A DNA stretch of 64,000 nucleotides, taken from Rhinopithecus roxellana (Eukaryota > Chordata > Mammalia > Primates > Cercopithecidae). Of the stretch, positions 20,872 to 34,000 are shown in pieces; within the stretch, counting starts at the first letter, position 1; each line of letters starts with the position of its first letter. Position numbers and translations under genes: made by a program. The stretch spans positions 87,301,295-87,365,294 of the forward strand of contig NC_044560.1 of the NCBI RefSeq assembly GCF_007565055.1, given 5' to 3'. The notes under the pieces were generated by a model. It saw only the letters and a program-made list of their open reading frames with translations. It ran no database searches and was not told the origin of the DNA.

Positions 20872-23800
20872 GTGTAATTGAAAAGTGATCCTCTCTTCAG
20901 AGATGTCAAAAACAAACAAATCCAAGTCTGGATCTCGCTCTTCTCGCTCAAGATCTGCATCAAGATCTCGTTCTCGTTCATTTTCGAAGTCTCGGTCCCG
21001 AAGTCGATCTCTCTCTCGTTCAAGGAAGCGCAGGCTGAGGTAAGGGGGTGTGACTTTGTATATTGAGGTAATCATTGCATCAGTTGATGTGGATGTTTGA
21101 AGATCTTTTGTTAGACTTTCTCTGTGAGTGTCAAATGGACTGGGGGGTTGGCTTGAGGTGCAGGGTTGGGCTATAAGATATTCCAGGTCTCTTTAAACGA
21201 CAAATCCAGATCAGCTTTGATTGCCATGCTGATTGCCTGATTCCTTTCCTCTGCCAGCACATAGTATTTCCCACCCACTTTGGAAGAAAGAACGTTTTAT
21301 TTTTATTTGAGCTGCTTGCTTCAAATCTCTATAGCTGATTATTTTTCACCAAAGTATTTTTGAAGGCCTGAACCAAAGTTTATTTGCATCACCGCAAATA
21401 AAGGATAGCTAAGAGGATTAATAATATGAACAACATGGCAAGGAAAAGAAGCTTCAACTCACTAAAATAAACTTTTAGAAACTTAACCAGGAGTCATTTA
21501 TATACAGTGTGCCAATTACTAATAAGCTGCATCTATTTAGTAAATGTATCTTAAAACTTTTTAAAAATCACTGTTGAAAACATCATTTTATCTCACTAAA
21601 CATAAGAACACTTCTTTTGAATTTATTGCCAATATTTCCTAATTCAGTCAGTTTTCACAGCTTCAGGTGGATTTCCCTATTTTAATTATGTCTTGGAATA
21701 GGATGCCAAACCTCCAGCGTCTTTCCTCTCTTGGTGTGTGTTGTGAGTTGGATTTTTCATTCTTTAAAAGTGTTTTAACTTTCTTTTGTGGACAGATAAG
21801 AAGCTTTCAGTAGATACAAGTTTCTGTATGTGAGTTTGGGAAATATTGGTGTATTTAAATACTTAATAAAGGGGAATCTTTGTACATTTTCATTCTTTTT
21901 CTCAGAAGTATATTAGCAAGGAGATGATTTGTCATGTTTGACACTTGGAACCCCTGCTGTTTATTTCAGATGAGTATCTAGAATTTTTGTCTTAGATGAA
22001 TTGATTACGAAATTTAAAATAAACCTTAGAAGTCAGTGATTAAACTTTTACTCTTGATGATTTCCAGAGCCCTATAGTACTTCTAAGGGGTCTATTAAAC
22101 AAAGGATTGGTGGTTTTGTTTCTTACCATTTAACAAAAACAAGGTAGATGTTAAATGAAGTCTGTGAGAAGCCATCCTGAAAAAGTAGGTATGCATAAAT
22201 ATTGAAAAGGGAAACCCTAAATTTATCTACCTCAGGAAATTGCTTTTAAAGCCACGGGACAAGCAAGACTCTTAGTAACTCCTACCCTGTACCCAGAATC
22301 TTGATTTAGGGAGTTTAAACCTCAGTTTTAGCTCATTTGGTTATGAAGATACCTTTTTAAAATTTAATCTGGTAACTAGAAGAAACTAAATAATTGGTTC
22401 AAGTATTTACCAATTATTTACCAATTATTCAGTTTTGGTTGCATACCCTCTATGCAACCAAAACTGAGAGACAAAATTGAATTGAATTGAATTGAAAAAT
22501 GTTAATCAACTCTGAAGTATTTATGACAGCTGGAATTCTGGGCAGTTCTTTTCTCCTTGTTGTGTAAATCATTTGGCACTTGCTCACTGACTTGGCAAAT
22601 GAGGAAAAAATATTTTAGGGAGGCAGTATGTGCTGGTAGGTCTAAAGATACTTTAACATGCTATCATATACCTAGAAGAGACTTGTTCTGGAGGAATTTC
22701 TCCACTAGAAAGTATGCTTTTATACTTGATTGTAGTCTGACTTCTCTGTTTTTTAGAAACAGATAAATTTGCCACTGGATGTTCAGTTTTTATTTCTGGC
22801 CTATCTGTTTCATGGTTTTTTCTTTTGTTTTCCCTCTCCTGCAAGGAAAGTATCTATCCAGAGAGTTTGAGAAACCATGCCTTTAAATTAACTAACTGCT
22901 GAGTTCTACAGAATTGGAGAAAATTGATTATTTCCTTGTATTTCACAGACTGTATCCTTTTAAGTGACATCTCTTAAATAACTTCATTTGCAATCTGCAG
23001 AGACTCGTTTTCCTGCATCTGTGCAATGACTGCGAGTTTTGGATGCAGTATGCCCAGGGCCCTCACTAGTTATTGGTAACAGAAGCAGCAGTAGCCTATG
23101 AGGATGGGAACATGAATTAAACCCTCCTTAGTGCTGGTGGTGGATCACCTACCTCAAGCATAGCCCTTTAATCGGGTCATATTCACTTTCATAATCTGCA
23201 TCTGCCTCTCCCTTCTTTTCTTATATTGTTACTGTTTTCAAATGAAAAGTGTGGAAGGTAAGTTTTTTTTTTTTTAATTGTACTTAATTACAATAACAGG
23301 CAGCAGTAAGATATATCTTTGCCAGTTGTTCTTATTCATGGTGTAGATAAAAAATCCTGAGTACAGTGGGCAATAAATAGTGGAAAACCAATCCCACTTT
23401 ATCTTTAGATTAAATTGAATGTACTTTCTTCTTAAAAATACTGTTTTGTTGTTAAATCCTGAAAAAAACTGGTATATTTGTTAAATGGAGTTACTTGGAA
23501 AAACAAAAACGCATCTGTTCCCAGTCAGATATGAGAAGGTCTGCTGATTAACTGAAGAGTTTTTTTACTTATTTCTAGCCAGCTGCTTAGGAGTAGTTTT
23601 TTTAATGTTAATGATCTATATCATAGTAGATGGGAAAAGTGGATCCAAGAACCCCAGTGGATTTTTACACCAACATACGTTATTTTTGACTTTTTGATGG
23701 AAACAAAGTTCCTCATCGTTGACAAGCCTGATGCTCAGGAATGTACAGTTTTTTTTTTTTTTTTTTTTTTTTTAACCAAGTTAGGTTACTATCAAGTGCC

Positions 23801-26800
23801 TGTGGTTCTGGAAATTCACCGTGCTCTACCAGAGTTCTATATTGTTAACTGGAGAAGAACACAACACTAGCCCCTCTGCACACCGGGGTGGTGGGGGGTT
23901 TTTTAGTTCCTCTTTGCTAACTTCATGTGTCCTTGGGTACCTTATGGTCAGATAGTGCCCTCTTGTGGCACCTATGTAAGATCATGTAGCTCAGCCACAG
24001 AAATATGACCTAAGTAGTGAGACCATTTCCAGGTCCCCAATTTAAAAAAACAATATTGTATGTTTTGTTTATGTGATTTTAGTAAGTTCTTTTAAGCTTT
24101 GAGCAGATGCATTCTCCAAGTTTTCTTTGGTGTATACCTGTTGTAACTACACTTTTACGATCCCAAGCCTTAGTGGTATCTAAGAAATTCGTCACGCACA
24201 AGAGGGAGAGCTGACTAGGATAGGGTGTGAAGTGTTGCCACAGTGTGGGTAGGGGTCAGAGTACCTGTCTAGATACCGCAGCTAGCAGTTTTTCTCTCAT
24301 TTCCAATGACTTGCAGCCCTGTTAAAATCCCTGTACCTGTGAAACTGTAAGCTGTTATTATGGTATATTAAAATGGTCTTTGTGTAGTTGACTACCTTAA
24401 GAAAATGTTGATAGTTTCTCAGTCACTGTAGAAGTACTCCTCCATTTTAAATGTGCTGCAATATGAAGTGACCTGTGTTTCATCACTTGTTCAAATGATT
24501 CTTATCCATGTTTTTGTACTTAGTAAGGGCCATACGTAGTGGGATTAAATATTTGTGCCCTTGCTTTGAAAACAAAACTGAAAGTGAGTGACACATAAGG
24601 ACAGGGATTTCAGAACAGATATTTCTTGAATAAAAATACTTGTGTCAAAAATTCAAACATTTGTCTCTTTCCTTTCCATTCCAGTTCTAGGTCTCGTTCC
24701 AGATCATATTCTCCAGCTCATAACAGAGAAAGAAACCACCCAAGAGTATATCAGAATCGGGATTTCCGAGGTCACAACAGAGGCTATAGAAGGCCCTATT
24801 ATTTCCGTGGGCGCAACAGAGGCTTTTATCCATGGGGCCAGTATAACCGAGGAGGCTATGGAAACTACCGCTCAAATTGGCAGAATTATCGGCAAGCATA
24901 CAGTCCTCGTCGAGGCCGTTCAAGATCCCGGTCCCCAAAGAGAAGGTCCCCTTCACCAAGGTCCAGGAGCCATTCTAGAAACTCTGATAAGTCGTCTTCT
25001 GACCGGTCAAGGCGCTCCTCATCCTCCCGTTCTTCCTCCAACCATAGCCGAGTTGAATCTTCTAAGCGCAAGTCTGCAAAGGAGAAAAAGTCCTCTTCCA
25101 AGGATAGCCGGCCATCTCAGGCTGCCGGGGATAACCAGGGAGATGAGGCCAAGGATCAGACATTCTCTGGAGGCACCTCTCAAGATACAAAAGCATCTGA
25201 GAGCTCGAAGCCATGGCCAGATGCCACCTACGGCACTGGTTCTGCATCACGGGCCTCAGCAGTTTCTGAGCTGAGTCCTCGGGAGCGGAGCCCAGCTCTC
25301 AAAAGCCCCCTCCAGTCTGTGGTGGTGAGGCGGCGGTCACCCCGTCCTAGCCCTGTGCCAAAACCTAGTCCTCCACTTTCCAGCACATCCCAGATGGGCT
25401 CAGCTCTGCCAAGTGGTACTGGGTATCAGTCTGGGACACACCAAGGTCAGTTCGACCATGGTTCTGGGTCCCTGAGTCCATCCAAAAAGAGCCCTGTGGG
25501 TAAAAGTCCACCATCCACTGGCTCCACATATGGTTCATCTCAGAAGGAGGAGAGTGCTGCTTCAGGAGGAGCAGCCTATACAAAGAGGCAAGTATCTCAT
25601 TTCCCCTGCCTGGTTGTGTTTTTGTCTCACTAGCTGGCAGTTTAATTGTAATGTGATCTAAGTTAAGAGCTCTGATTAATGGTAAAAGGTAATCCCTATT
25701 TCCTAGACTTTTCATTAGTAAACATTAAAAGCATCACCCAAGGAAACCTTTAGGTTAACTCTAGCTTTCCTACCTTCCTGAATTTGTATTGCAGCATAAA
25801 CTTTCTTTAGACTACTCTGCAATGATGTTTTCACATTTAAAATTTGCCTTGGATTCTACCAATGTAAGCCAAAGAACAGTAGAGATTTGTGGGTCAGCTA
25901 TCAAAAAAAAGTATGGTCTTTGCCAAAATGAATGGCCATTGGAGCTCTTAGACCCTGTAGCACCCACCATCTACTATGTTCGATCTGCATCAGCCTATCA
26001 TGGTGAAGAGCTGCACCCTCAATACCCTCCAGTTGAGACTGGGCAGAATGGGAAAGGCCAAGGCTTAGTCCAGGAAGGCCTTGTTTTAAAACCACAAGGT
26101 GGGTGTATGTCCCAGTAGAAGCCAACACGGCTGCGTGTTAGGAGAGGACATGGCAGTGCTTCCGTCTTTCTCCCCTGGGGGACACGGTGAGTTGGAACAT
26201 GAATCTTTGTTTGTATGGTTGGATGGATTGGGATGGCAGAGAAGTTACAGGGAAGTTGCATTGGGACCAGGTTGTGGTCAAGAGGGACTAACCCAGCAAA
26301 TGGTTTCCCTTTTTTCTTTATTTTGTCGTATTTAGCATATTTTTTAATCCCTTGATTCTTCTTGGCTGTATTAATACGACTTTGACTTGATTATTAGGCT
26401 TTCTGCATTAATGGTACAGATGAGACATTTTGAATCTGTACTTGGCTTCAGTAAGTCTGTTTTATTTATTTACATTTTTATTTCAGTAGGTTTTTGGGGG
26501 AATACGTGGTGTTTGGTTACATGGATAAGTTTGTTAGTGGTGATTTCTGAGGTTTTGGTGCACCCATCACCCGAGCAGTGTACACTGTACCCAGTGTGTA
26601 GTTTTTTAATCCCTTGCCCTCTCCCATCCTTCTCCCTGAGTTCCCAAAGTTCATTGTATCGTTCTTATGCCTTTGGGTCCTCATAGTCTAGCTCCCAAGT
26701 AAGTATTTTAAAGCATAAGTTTTGTTCCATGCCAGGACTGTGAATCTTTAGAAGACTTGAGCATGAGCTGTTTTTCCATAAGAAAGAGAATGATGATTTT

Positions 26801-29800
26801 TGCTGCTGTCACCCTCTCCCCCATTAACATGTATTTTGTTTTTATTTGTGTTCACAGTATATTTCATATTTAGATCTTCTAGGTGACTTGAAGCAAATTT
26901 GAAGTCTCTTTTTAGACTTGTATTTCCAAATGTGAGTTGTATAAAAGCAAAACTGTCCAAGGTGTTCTATGTTAACTTTGCTGAAAGCAGATTTTAAGTG
27001 ACTGAGTGAAGGTTGGGTAAGACCTTAGTTATTTTTTGCCCTAGATCACATTACAGGTAAGTAGGTTTTTGTTTTTGTTTTTTAGTATCCTAAAAATAAC
27101 TTTTGCTGTTCTCTTTGGTTGCTTTTGTAAGACACAACTCCATGGATCATGTATTTTTCTCTTAATTGCCAAGTTCATAGAACTGTAAATGGCAGTTTTT
27201 CAGAAATTAGTAGGAAGTAACCGCATAGAAAGTCCTTTGGTAATACTGAAATCCATAAGACATATTTTTTCAGAGAATCAAAACCAAAAACAGTAAGGCA
27301 CTATTTTAGAGCAAGGGATGCTTAAGAAGCCTCTTGTGTGTCTCTCTTGTGTTTTTATAACTAGGTATCTAGAAGAGCAGAAGACAGAGAATGGAAAAGA
27401 TAAGGAACAGAAACAAACAAATACCGATAAAGAAAAAATAAAAGAGAAAGGGAGCTTCTCTGACACAGGCCTGGGTGATGGAAAAATGAAATCTGATTCT
27501 TTTGCTCCCAAAACTGATTCCGAGAAGCCTTTTCGGGGCAGTCAGTCTCCCAAAAGGTATAAGCTCCGAGATGACTTTGAGAAGAAGATGGCTGATTTCC
27601 ACAAGGAGGAGATGGATGATCAAGATAAGGACAAAGCTAAGGGAAGGAAGGAGTCTGAGTTTGATGATGAACCCAAATATATGTCAAAAGTCATAGGTGC
27701 AAACAAAAACCAGGAGGAGGAGAAGTCAGGCAAATGGGAGGGCCTGGTATATGCACCTCCAGGGAAGGAAAAGCAGAGGAAAACAGAGGAGCTGGAGGAG
27801 GAGTCTTTCCCAGAGAGATCCAAAAAGGAGGATCGGGGCAAGAGAACCGAAGGTGGGCACAGGGGCTTTGTGCCTGAGAAGAATTTCCGAGTGACTGCTT
27901 ACAAAGCAATCCAGGAGAAAAGCTCATCACCTCCCCCAAGAAAGACCTCTGAGAGCCGAGACAAGCTGGGAGTGAAAGGAGATTTTCCCACGGGGAAGTC
28001 TTCCTTTTCCATTACTCGAGAGGCACAGGTCAATGTCCGGATGGACTCTTTTGATGAGGACCTTGCACGGTGAGATGTGCTTCTTCTTAATCCTCAGTGC
28101 TTTAGTGGCCTAAGTGGTGTCTCCTAGCCCTTCTCCCTGGGGACATTCTGTTGTGTTCCCCCTGCTGTCTTAAGCTTCAGTGCTGATACTTTCATGTCCA
28201 CCTATGTTCACTAGAGAGTATGTATCACGGAGTGATTGTGTGCTTTGAGGGGGACAGTATCCCTGGGGTGATGAAGTATCTCTTCAGTCCTTAGTGACTG
28301 GCTCATTCTCTGTTCATCACTGCACCACCAAGTCCAATACTGTTTCTTGTGTTTAACATAGCTTTGCCTGTGAAGCCATCCTGGATCCACTTCTTCCTTC
28401 CTAGCTGGGTCACCGAAGTCTATAGTATAGCCCTTCCCCATCAGATAACGTAGCAGTTTTATTGTATTTTATTTTATTTTTGAGACAGTCTCTCTCTCTT
28501 CTTTTCTTTTTCTTTTCTTTTTTTGTTTTTTGAGATGGGGGTCTCCCTCTGTCACCCAGGCTGGAGTGCAGTGGTGCGATCTCCGCTTACCACAAGCTCC
28601 GCCTCCCAGGTTCGTGCCATTCTCCTGCCTCAGCCTCCCAAGTAGCTGGGACCACAGGCGCCTGCCTCCACGCCTGGCTAATTTTTTGTATTTTTAGTAG
28701 AGATGGGGTTTCACCGTGTTAGCCAGGATGTTCTCGATCTCCTGACCTCGTGATCCGCCCACCTTGGCCTCCCAAAGTGCTGGGATTACAGGCGTGAGCC
28801 ACTGCACCTGGCCCAGAATCTCTCTCCGTCACCCAGGCTGGAGTGCAGCTGTGCACTGTCAACTCACTGCAACCTCTGCCTTTCGGGTTCAAGCGATTCT
28901 CCTGCCTCAGCCTCCCGAGTAGCTGGGATTACACGCACCTGCCACCACACCTGGCTAATTTTTGTATTTTTGGTAGAGGCTGGGTTACACCATGTTGGCC
29001 AGGCTGGTCTCGAACCCTTGAAGCCAGGTGATCTGCCTGCCTTAGCCTCCCAAAGTGCTGGGATTACAGGTATGAGCCACTGTGCCTGGCCACAATTTTA
29101 GAGTTAAGGAAGGCAATACATCTACCCGCTGTCCCCTAAATTTTAGGAAAGAGTTGGGAGGCCAAGGCTAACTGGTTTTTTACTTGGCGTAAACTACTCA
29201 GCCAGCTGGAAGTCTGTGTGAACAGCATTCCAGCCACACCCCGCTCCCGGTTCATGACATCACCTCCCTGAATCAGGCCTTGGCTGGTCATGCTAGCTGA
29301 TCTTTTTATTGATTGATTGATGGAGATGGAGTCTCAAACTCATGGGCTCAAGTGATACTCCTGTCTCTGCCTCCCGAAGTGTTGAGATTACGAGTGTGAA
29401 CCACTGCACCCAGCTGTAGTCGATCTTTTAAAATACTTTCTCATTTGTTGGGTGTGTTAAAACCAGCAGTGACTAAGGTTTAACACTTCACTCCACTTGA
29501 AGATTCCAGTAAAAAAGAGAATAGAGAGATTTTGGATATCCTTTTCCATAGTTACAGTGCATTGAAATTACTTTCAACTTCGGTAGAAAGAAAAGAAGTT
29601 TGTGGATAGATTAAAAACTCTTCAAAAAAGTATTTTTACGGTTTTAATGTTCTTTCTGTATATCATGTTCTAATTGGGCCTCCCCGTATTTCTTTTTCAG
29701 ACCCAGTGGCTTATTGGCTCAGGAACGCAAGCTTTGCCGAGATCTAGTCCATAGCAACAAAAAGGAACAGGAGTTTCGTTCCATTTTCCAACACATACAA

Positions 29801-30998
29801 TCAGCTCAGTCTCAGCGTAGCCCCTCAGAACTGTTTGCCCAACATATAGTGACCATTGTTCACCATGTTAAAGGTGAGTCCAGACCCTGGCCTGCTTAGG
29901 CTGGTGTTCCACACTTAGAAGAAGGATGAGTGGGTGGATGAGGAGTTTTGGGGGGCCCTGTATCTCATCTAAAGGGCCTTTGAAGCTAGGGGCTGGCTTG
30001 AAGGAAATTGTGTTCAGGGAGCAATTTCCATGTTTTAATTGCAGAGCTTAGCATTTTGAAATGCTGGTAACCTGTGACCAAGAGAACAGGTTAAAGCCAA
30101 TAGCAAAATGACTTTTCTAGCATCTCTGTCTTCTCTCCTCTAAGTGATCTCTTACGGACCTTGTGGTGTGAATTTCTTCCTCCAGAGTATTCTATCATCC
30201 CCCTGGGCAAATGGAGTTGGGCAGGTTAGGGAATGGCTAAGAGAAGTGATGGAGAAGCTGGGTTGGGCCAGTTGGCAGGTTCCATCTGAATATAAACTCA
30301 AGCAAGAGTTGGTGCTGTGTTTCTGAGGAGAATAAACTTCAAGCTTCTCTGTCCTAAGACATGGGAACTACAGTGGAAATCTAATGCCCAATATGGGACT
30401 GTGTTTGAACCAGCCATTTTTCCTTCCTTTTCTCAGTATATTTGTTGTGTGGATTTAACTACTTTAGTTGCATCTCTGTGGTTACCGGTTCCTGCAACAA
30501 AGTTAAAACATTGTGTCTGCCTTTGGTAACATACTGTGTTTGTTTTAATCCCAACAGAGCATCACTTTGGGTCCTCAGGAATGACATTACATGAACGCTT
30601 TACTAAATACCTAAAGAGAGGAACTGAGCAGGAGGCAGCCAAAAACAAGAAAAGCCCAGAAATACACAGGTAAGGACCTTGGCCTTATACTGGATGTTGT
30701 AATAAAAGACTTTGTACCAGACATTAAACTTACCATGTTAAATTCTGCTGCTAATGCACCTTTAATACAAAATTTACGGTAACATCCTTCAGACTCTAAG
30801 AGAGCTGTAGGCATTTATATTTTAGAGTGTACAGGATATGCTTTGGGATAATAGTCTCTCACGTTGGGCCTGAGGAAAACAGCTCTCTTGACATAGATTA
30901 ACTCCTGTATTACTGGGAGCTGGCAAATGTTAGCCTGAAATTACTGTGAGTAGGTAGAGTAAATGCTAGTTTCTTTTCTTTTCTTTTCTTTTCTTTTC

Positions 30999-31036
<38 letters not shown>

Positions 31037-34000
31037 AGACGGAGTCTCGCTCTGTCACCCAGGCAGGAGTGCAGTGGCCGGATCTCAGCTCACTGCAAGC
31101 TCCGCCTCCTGGGTTTACGCCATTTTCCCGCCTCAGCCTCCCGAGTAGCTGGGACTACAGACGCCTGCCACCTCGCCCAGCTAGTTTTTTTGCATTTTTT
31201 AGTAGAGACGGGGTTTCACCGGGTTAGCCAGGATGGTCTCGATCTCCTGACCTTGTGATCCGCCCGTCTCAGCCTCCCAAAGTGCTGGGATTACAGGCTT
31301 GAGCCACCGCACCCGGCCATTTTTCTTTACTTTTTTTGAGGTGGAGTCTTGCTCTGCCACCGAGGCTGGAGTACAACCAGGCTCCCTGCAACCTCTGCCT
31401 CCCAGGTTCAAGCAATTCTCATGCCTCAGCCTCCCAAGTACCTGGGATTACAGACGTGCGCCACCATGCCCAGCTTATTTTTGTATTTTTATTTATTTTT
31501 TATTTTTTTTATTTTTTTTTTGAGGCGGAGTCTCGCTCTGTCGCCCAGGCTGGAGTGCAGTGGCCGGATCTCAGCTCACTGCAAGCTCCGCCTCCCGGGT
31601 TCACGCCATTCTCCTGCCTCAGCCTCCCAAGTAGCTGGGACTACAGGCGCTCGCCACCTCGCCCGGCTAGTTTTTGTATTTTTTTAGTAGAGACGGGGTT
31701 TCACCGTGTTAGCCAGGATGGTCTCGATCTCCTGACCTCGTGATCCGCCCGTCTCGGCCTCCCAAAGTGCTGGGATTACAGGCTTGAGCCACCGCGCCCG
31801 GCCTTTTGTATTTTTAATAGAGACAAGGTTTCACCATGTTGGCCAGTCTGGTCTCGAACTCCCAACCTCAGGTGACCTGCCCGCCTCGGCCTCCCAAAGT
31901 GCTGGGATTACAGGCATGAGCTACTGTGCCCGGCCTAATGCTAATTTGTTTAGGCAAACCCATATATTAATATTTCATGGTAGTTTAGTCATGGATTAAA
32001 TCATGGTAGTTGGATTCCTTTAGAAGAATTTGCCTGGGGGCTAGAAGCGGTAGCTTGTAGGATTGTCTCAAAGAATTTTAAGGCCCAGCAGGTTTAAAGA
32101 CTATTCCATTTGGTTGTGGGAGTCAGTTCAGTGGATAGGGACTAGAAACAAAGTTGGCCTTACCTTTAAGGCTGTGGGTGAGTCCATCTTTCTGTGTGTA
32201 GCAAAACCGGGAGAGAACAAAAACCTCTAACTTCTGTCACACTTTGGGAACCTGGGACTCTCTGTGTGTGTGTGTGTGTGTGTATGCCTACGGGAGAGTA
32301 TAAGTATGTAAGTAAAGAGTAAAAGTAATACATACATAAGTCATGAAACATAAGGAAAAATAATGCCTGTGAATCTGTTACCCAACTTAGGAGCTAGAAT
32401 ATTACCAGTATCATATTCACACAATGGAGTACTATATTGTTCTGTATTTTCAATTTTAGGAGAATAGACATTTCCCCCAGTACATTCAGAAAACATGGTT
32501 TGGCTCATGATGAAATGAAAAGTCCCCGAGAACCTGGCTACAAGGTGAACTGTTGATTTGATCAGTAATTCCAACAAAATGAGTGCGTTGGGCATGAACT
32601 TGACAGAAATGTGTTTGTTTAAATTACTCTCTACTTAAGTTTGTGTTTTTCTTTTAAGGATGGGCATAATTCTAAAAATGAACTACAAAGGGTTAATTTT
32701 TATTAAATGTATCAACAACCTTTGTGAAGTGGTTAGAATATGGTAAATGACCCCAAAGTCTATTGAGGTGAGCTTGAGAAAAAAAAGAGAGGAGTTTTGG
32801 AACAAGTGCCCATGATGAGAGAAGAAACTTTTTGTGATATTTTTCTGCTTGTAAGTATTATCAAATCAACTGTATACATGCACTATTTCCAACCATGATT
32901 TCAGAAAGACATGCATGTCAGAGAAGAGTGAAATATTCATGTCTTAACTTAAGTAGACTGTTTTTAAACAGCTGGTCCAGTTTTTTTTCCTAACATTGTA
33001 CCATATCTATCATCTGTCAATTACTGTTAAACATTACTTTGATGGCCCAGCTACATTTGCAATGATGTGCACGTAAACACTGTTATTAAGAAGTTAAAGC
33101 TTGTATACAATCTTTTACTGTGAAATAACGAAATTGGGCTTTAAAAAATCTTAGTATTTATTGATCTTCATTCACATATACAGTTGACATTTAAAATTAC
33201 AGATGGTTATTCCAATGCTGCTGAAACCTTTTCTAAAAAAAAATTTGTCTTGTTGGTTGAATGTGATGAGAGGCGCTCTTGGGCAGTCTCTCTTCTCTCC
33301 CACCCCTCTTTCCTCCTCCGAGTACCCCTTCTCCAGCTTGGCACTAGCCATGTAAAACCCAAGGTTTTCTTTAAAACATCAGAAGAGATCTTGACCTCCA
33401 TGCCCTAAAAAGCCAACCCCTGGGAGCAGTGTTGCATTTGTCTTTTTGTCTTTTTTTGCTCATTGGAGGATGCAGAGGCCCAGTTCCCTCTGTTAGGAAA
33501 CAAATTAAGTGATAAAACAATAAACGGACGGGCAAGGTGGCTCAAGCCTGTAATCCCAGCACTTCGGGAGGCTGAGGTGGGTGGATCACCTGAGGTCAGG
33601 AGTTTGAGACCAGCCTGACCTACATGGTGAAACCCTGTCTTACTAAAAATACAAAATTAGCCGGGTGTGGTAGTGCATGCCTGTAATCCCAGGTACCTGG
33701 GAGGCTGAGACAGGAGAATCACATGAACCCAGAAGGTGGAGGTTGCAATGAGCCAAAATCGCGCCACTGCAGTCCAGCCAGGGCAACAATAGCGAAGCTT
33801 TGTCTCAAAAAAAAAAACCAAAACTATAAACCTACTTTCTGCCACTCCTGTTGTTAAATTTAATTTTTTTAAGTTTAGTAGTTCATGTATATAAATTGTT
33901 AATGCAGAGTGAACTGCTCATTTCTTCCTCCCTGAGGTACCTCCATGAGACAAATCCTAGTGTGGGATGTCCTGGAACTACCATGCATCTTTGCCCCCAC

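Noticed and set aside
20863..21075. Minus-strand frame rich in RD/RE repeats ([20 protein letters not shown])
   Set aside because: Antisense of the THRAP3 RS-coding exon 2.
22040..22190. Possible C/D-box snoRNA (TTGATGATTT ... CCTGAAAA) in THRAP3 intron 2
   Set aside because: Box spacing of about 120 bases and a terminal stem that does not align next to the boxes; no D' or C' boxes seen.
25789..26118. 109-codon frame in THRAP3 intron 3
   Set aside because: No splice sites in the right phase, no recognisable domain, and the intron is spliced out in the conserved protein.
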